DNA from: Phycisphaerales bacterium UBA2266
Lineage (GTDB): Bacteria > Planctomycetota > Phycisphaerae > Sedimentisphaerales > Anaerobacaceae
Assembly (NCBI GenBank): GCA_002347125.1
Contig: DDXG01000098.1
Span: forward strand, 1-7,089
DNA length: 7,089 nt
Reading direction: 5' to 3'
Part shown: positions 6,415-7,089 of the stretch, piece after piece
How positions within the stretch are numbered: the first letter of the stretch is position 1
How the letters are laid out: every line of letters starts with the position of its first letter
Position numbers and translations under genes: made by a program
Notes under the pieces: generated by a model
What the model saw: only the letters and a program-made list of their open reading frames with translations
Told to the model about the DNA's origin: nothing
Database searches by the model: none

Positions 6415-7089
6415 CTAGGTCGTGACGGCTCCGAACCGCCGCGCACGCTTGGAATACGCAAGGATGGCCTGTTCGAGCGTCCGCCGCTTGAAATCCGGCC
6501 AGAGCGTCCTTGTAACGTAGAACTCGCTATAGGACACCTGCCAGAGCAGGAAGTTGCTGATCCGCATCTCATTGGCGGTGCGGATCAGCAGGTCCGGCTC
6601 GGCCAGGCCGGCGGTATACAATCGGCCGGCGAAATAGGCCTCGTCGATGCCGTCGAGCGTAACGCGCCCGGTCTGGTAGTCCTGGGCGATGCGTCGGGCC
6701 GCCTCAACGATCTCGGTGCGTCCGCCGTAGTTGAGGGCCAGGGCCAGGACCATGCCGTCGTTTCCGGCGGTCATTTCCATCGTCCCTACCAGTTCCTTCT
6801 TGACGGCCGCCGGCAGCATCTCCATCACGCCCAGATGCACGAGGCGAACACGGTTTCGCATGAGCGTGGGGCGTATGGCGATCAGGTACTGTTCATAAAG
6901 GCCCATTAACGCGTTGACCTCGTTGCGGGGTCGTTTCCAGTTCTCGATGCTGAACGAATAGAGTGTCAGGGACCCGATGCCGAAGTCTACGCATAGCTGC
7001 GCGATCTTCTCGACGGTCTTGCCGCCCTGGCGGTGCCCCTCGGCGCGGGGCAGGCCGCGTCGCTGGGCCCAGCGGCCGTTGCCGTCCAT
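6415..7089 (-). CDS. uppS: Isoprenyl (undecaprenyl) diphosphate synthase, 5' end outside window
   Basis: The visible 224 residues run from MDGNGRWA at the very edge of the window to TAG 6415-6417. UppS is a cis-prenyltransferase that extends farnesyl diphosphate with isopentenyl diphosphate to C55 undecaprenyl diphosphate, the lipid carrier for peptidoglycan. Visible motifs in order are MDGNGRWA (catalytic Asp and phosphate-binding Arg), GHRQGG, LTLYSFSIENWKRP with NEV following, LALNYGGR, LLIRT (167-171), MRISNFLLWQ (175-184) and SEFYVT with the Glu that binds metal. The ATG at 7087-7089 is almost certainly an internal Met: in the family this motif lies roughly 15-30 residues from the start, preceded by a HxAIIMDG strand, so the true start lies beyond the window. 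The usual RTGGE is RTANE here (171-174 region), while the key Arg, Ser and Glu are kept. It is followed closely by cdsA, its common partner. Confidence 0.93.
   Translation of the reverse strand: MDGNGRWAQRRGLPRAEGHRQGGKTVEKIAQLCVDFGIGSLTLYSFSIENWKRPRNEVNALMGLYEQYLIAIRPTLMRNRVRLVHLGVMEMLPAAVKKELVGTMEMTAGNDGMVLALALNYGGRTEIVEAARRIAQDYQTGRVTLDGIDEAYFAGRLYTAGLAEPDLLIRTANEMRISNFLLWQVSYSEFYVTRTLWPDFKRRTLEQAILAYSKRARRFGAVTT

Noticed and set aside
6390..6572. N-terminal extension of cdsA by 61 codons into uppS
   Set aside because: The extension is Ser/Arg/Gly-rich, overlaps the conserved UppS coding region in another frame and does not resemble CdsA. The ATG at 6389 fits the family length.

Overview
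The window is a compact, GC-rich bacterial chromosomal segment with no mobile element, RNA gene, CRISPR array or large non-coding gap. Eight protein genes can be supported. One, the 3' end of ruvB, lies on the + strand at the left edge. The other seven form one tightly packed minus-strand block that reads from right to left: uppS (5' end cut by the window edge), cdsA, phoH, a membrane-anchored PgpH-like HD hydrolase, ybeY, a CorC/HlyC-type CBS membrane protein, and recO.

Layout: positions 1-327 hold the RuvB C-terminal winged-helix domain. A 45-base convergent gap follows, then recO (373-1140), the CorC-like gene (1140-2474), ybeY (2471-2917), the HD gene (2914-4497), a 39-base gap, phoH (4537-5535), cdsA (5532-6389), a 25-base gap and uppS (6415 to the window end). 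Four of the six minus-strand junctions overlap by 1 or 4 bases, so this looks like one operon with translational coupling. Few start codons have a recognisable Shine-Dalgarno sequence, and three of the starts appear to be GTG or TTG.

The operon joins two widely conserved modules. uppS-cdsA makes undecaprenyl diphosphate (cell-wall lipid carrier) and CDP-diacylglycerol (phospholipid precursor). phoH-HD-ybeY-corC-recO is the RNA metabolism, ribosome maturation, nucleotide signalling and DNA repair cluster seen in many bacteria, here without dgkA, cdd or era. ruvB, which converges on recO, is a second recombination gene.

Several proteins differ from textbook family motifs: CdsA has PGFGG and DIVD instead of PGHGG and DRxD, YbeY has Asp in place of the third zinc-binding His, the HD protein lacks the usual large extracellular domain, and the CorC-like protein has a degenerate membrane domain. 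These deviations, the gene order and the weak use of Shine-Dalgarno sites suggest a deep-branching lineage. Planctomycetota (Phycisphaerae-like) is my best guess, but this is inference only. I see ordinary housekeeping genes here and no convincing undescribed system. The points worth a second look are the family deviations and a promoter-like extended -10 sequence inside cdsA.
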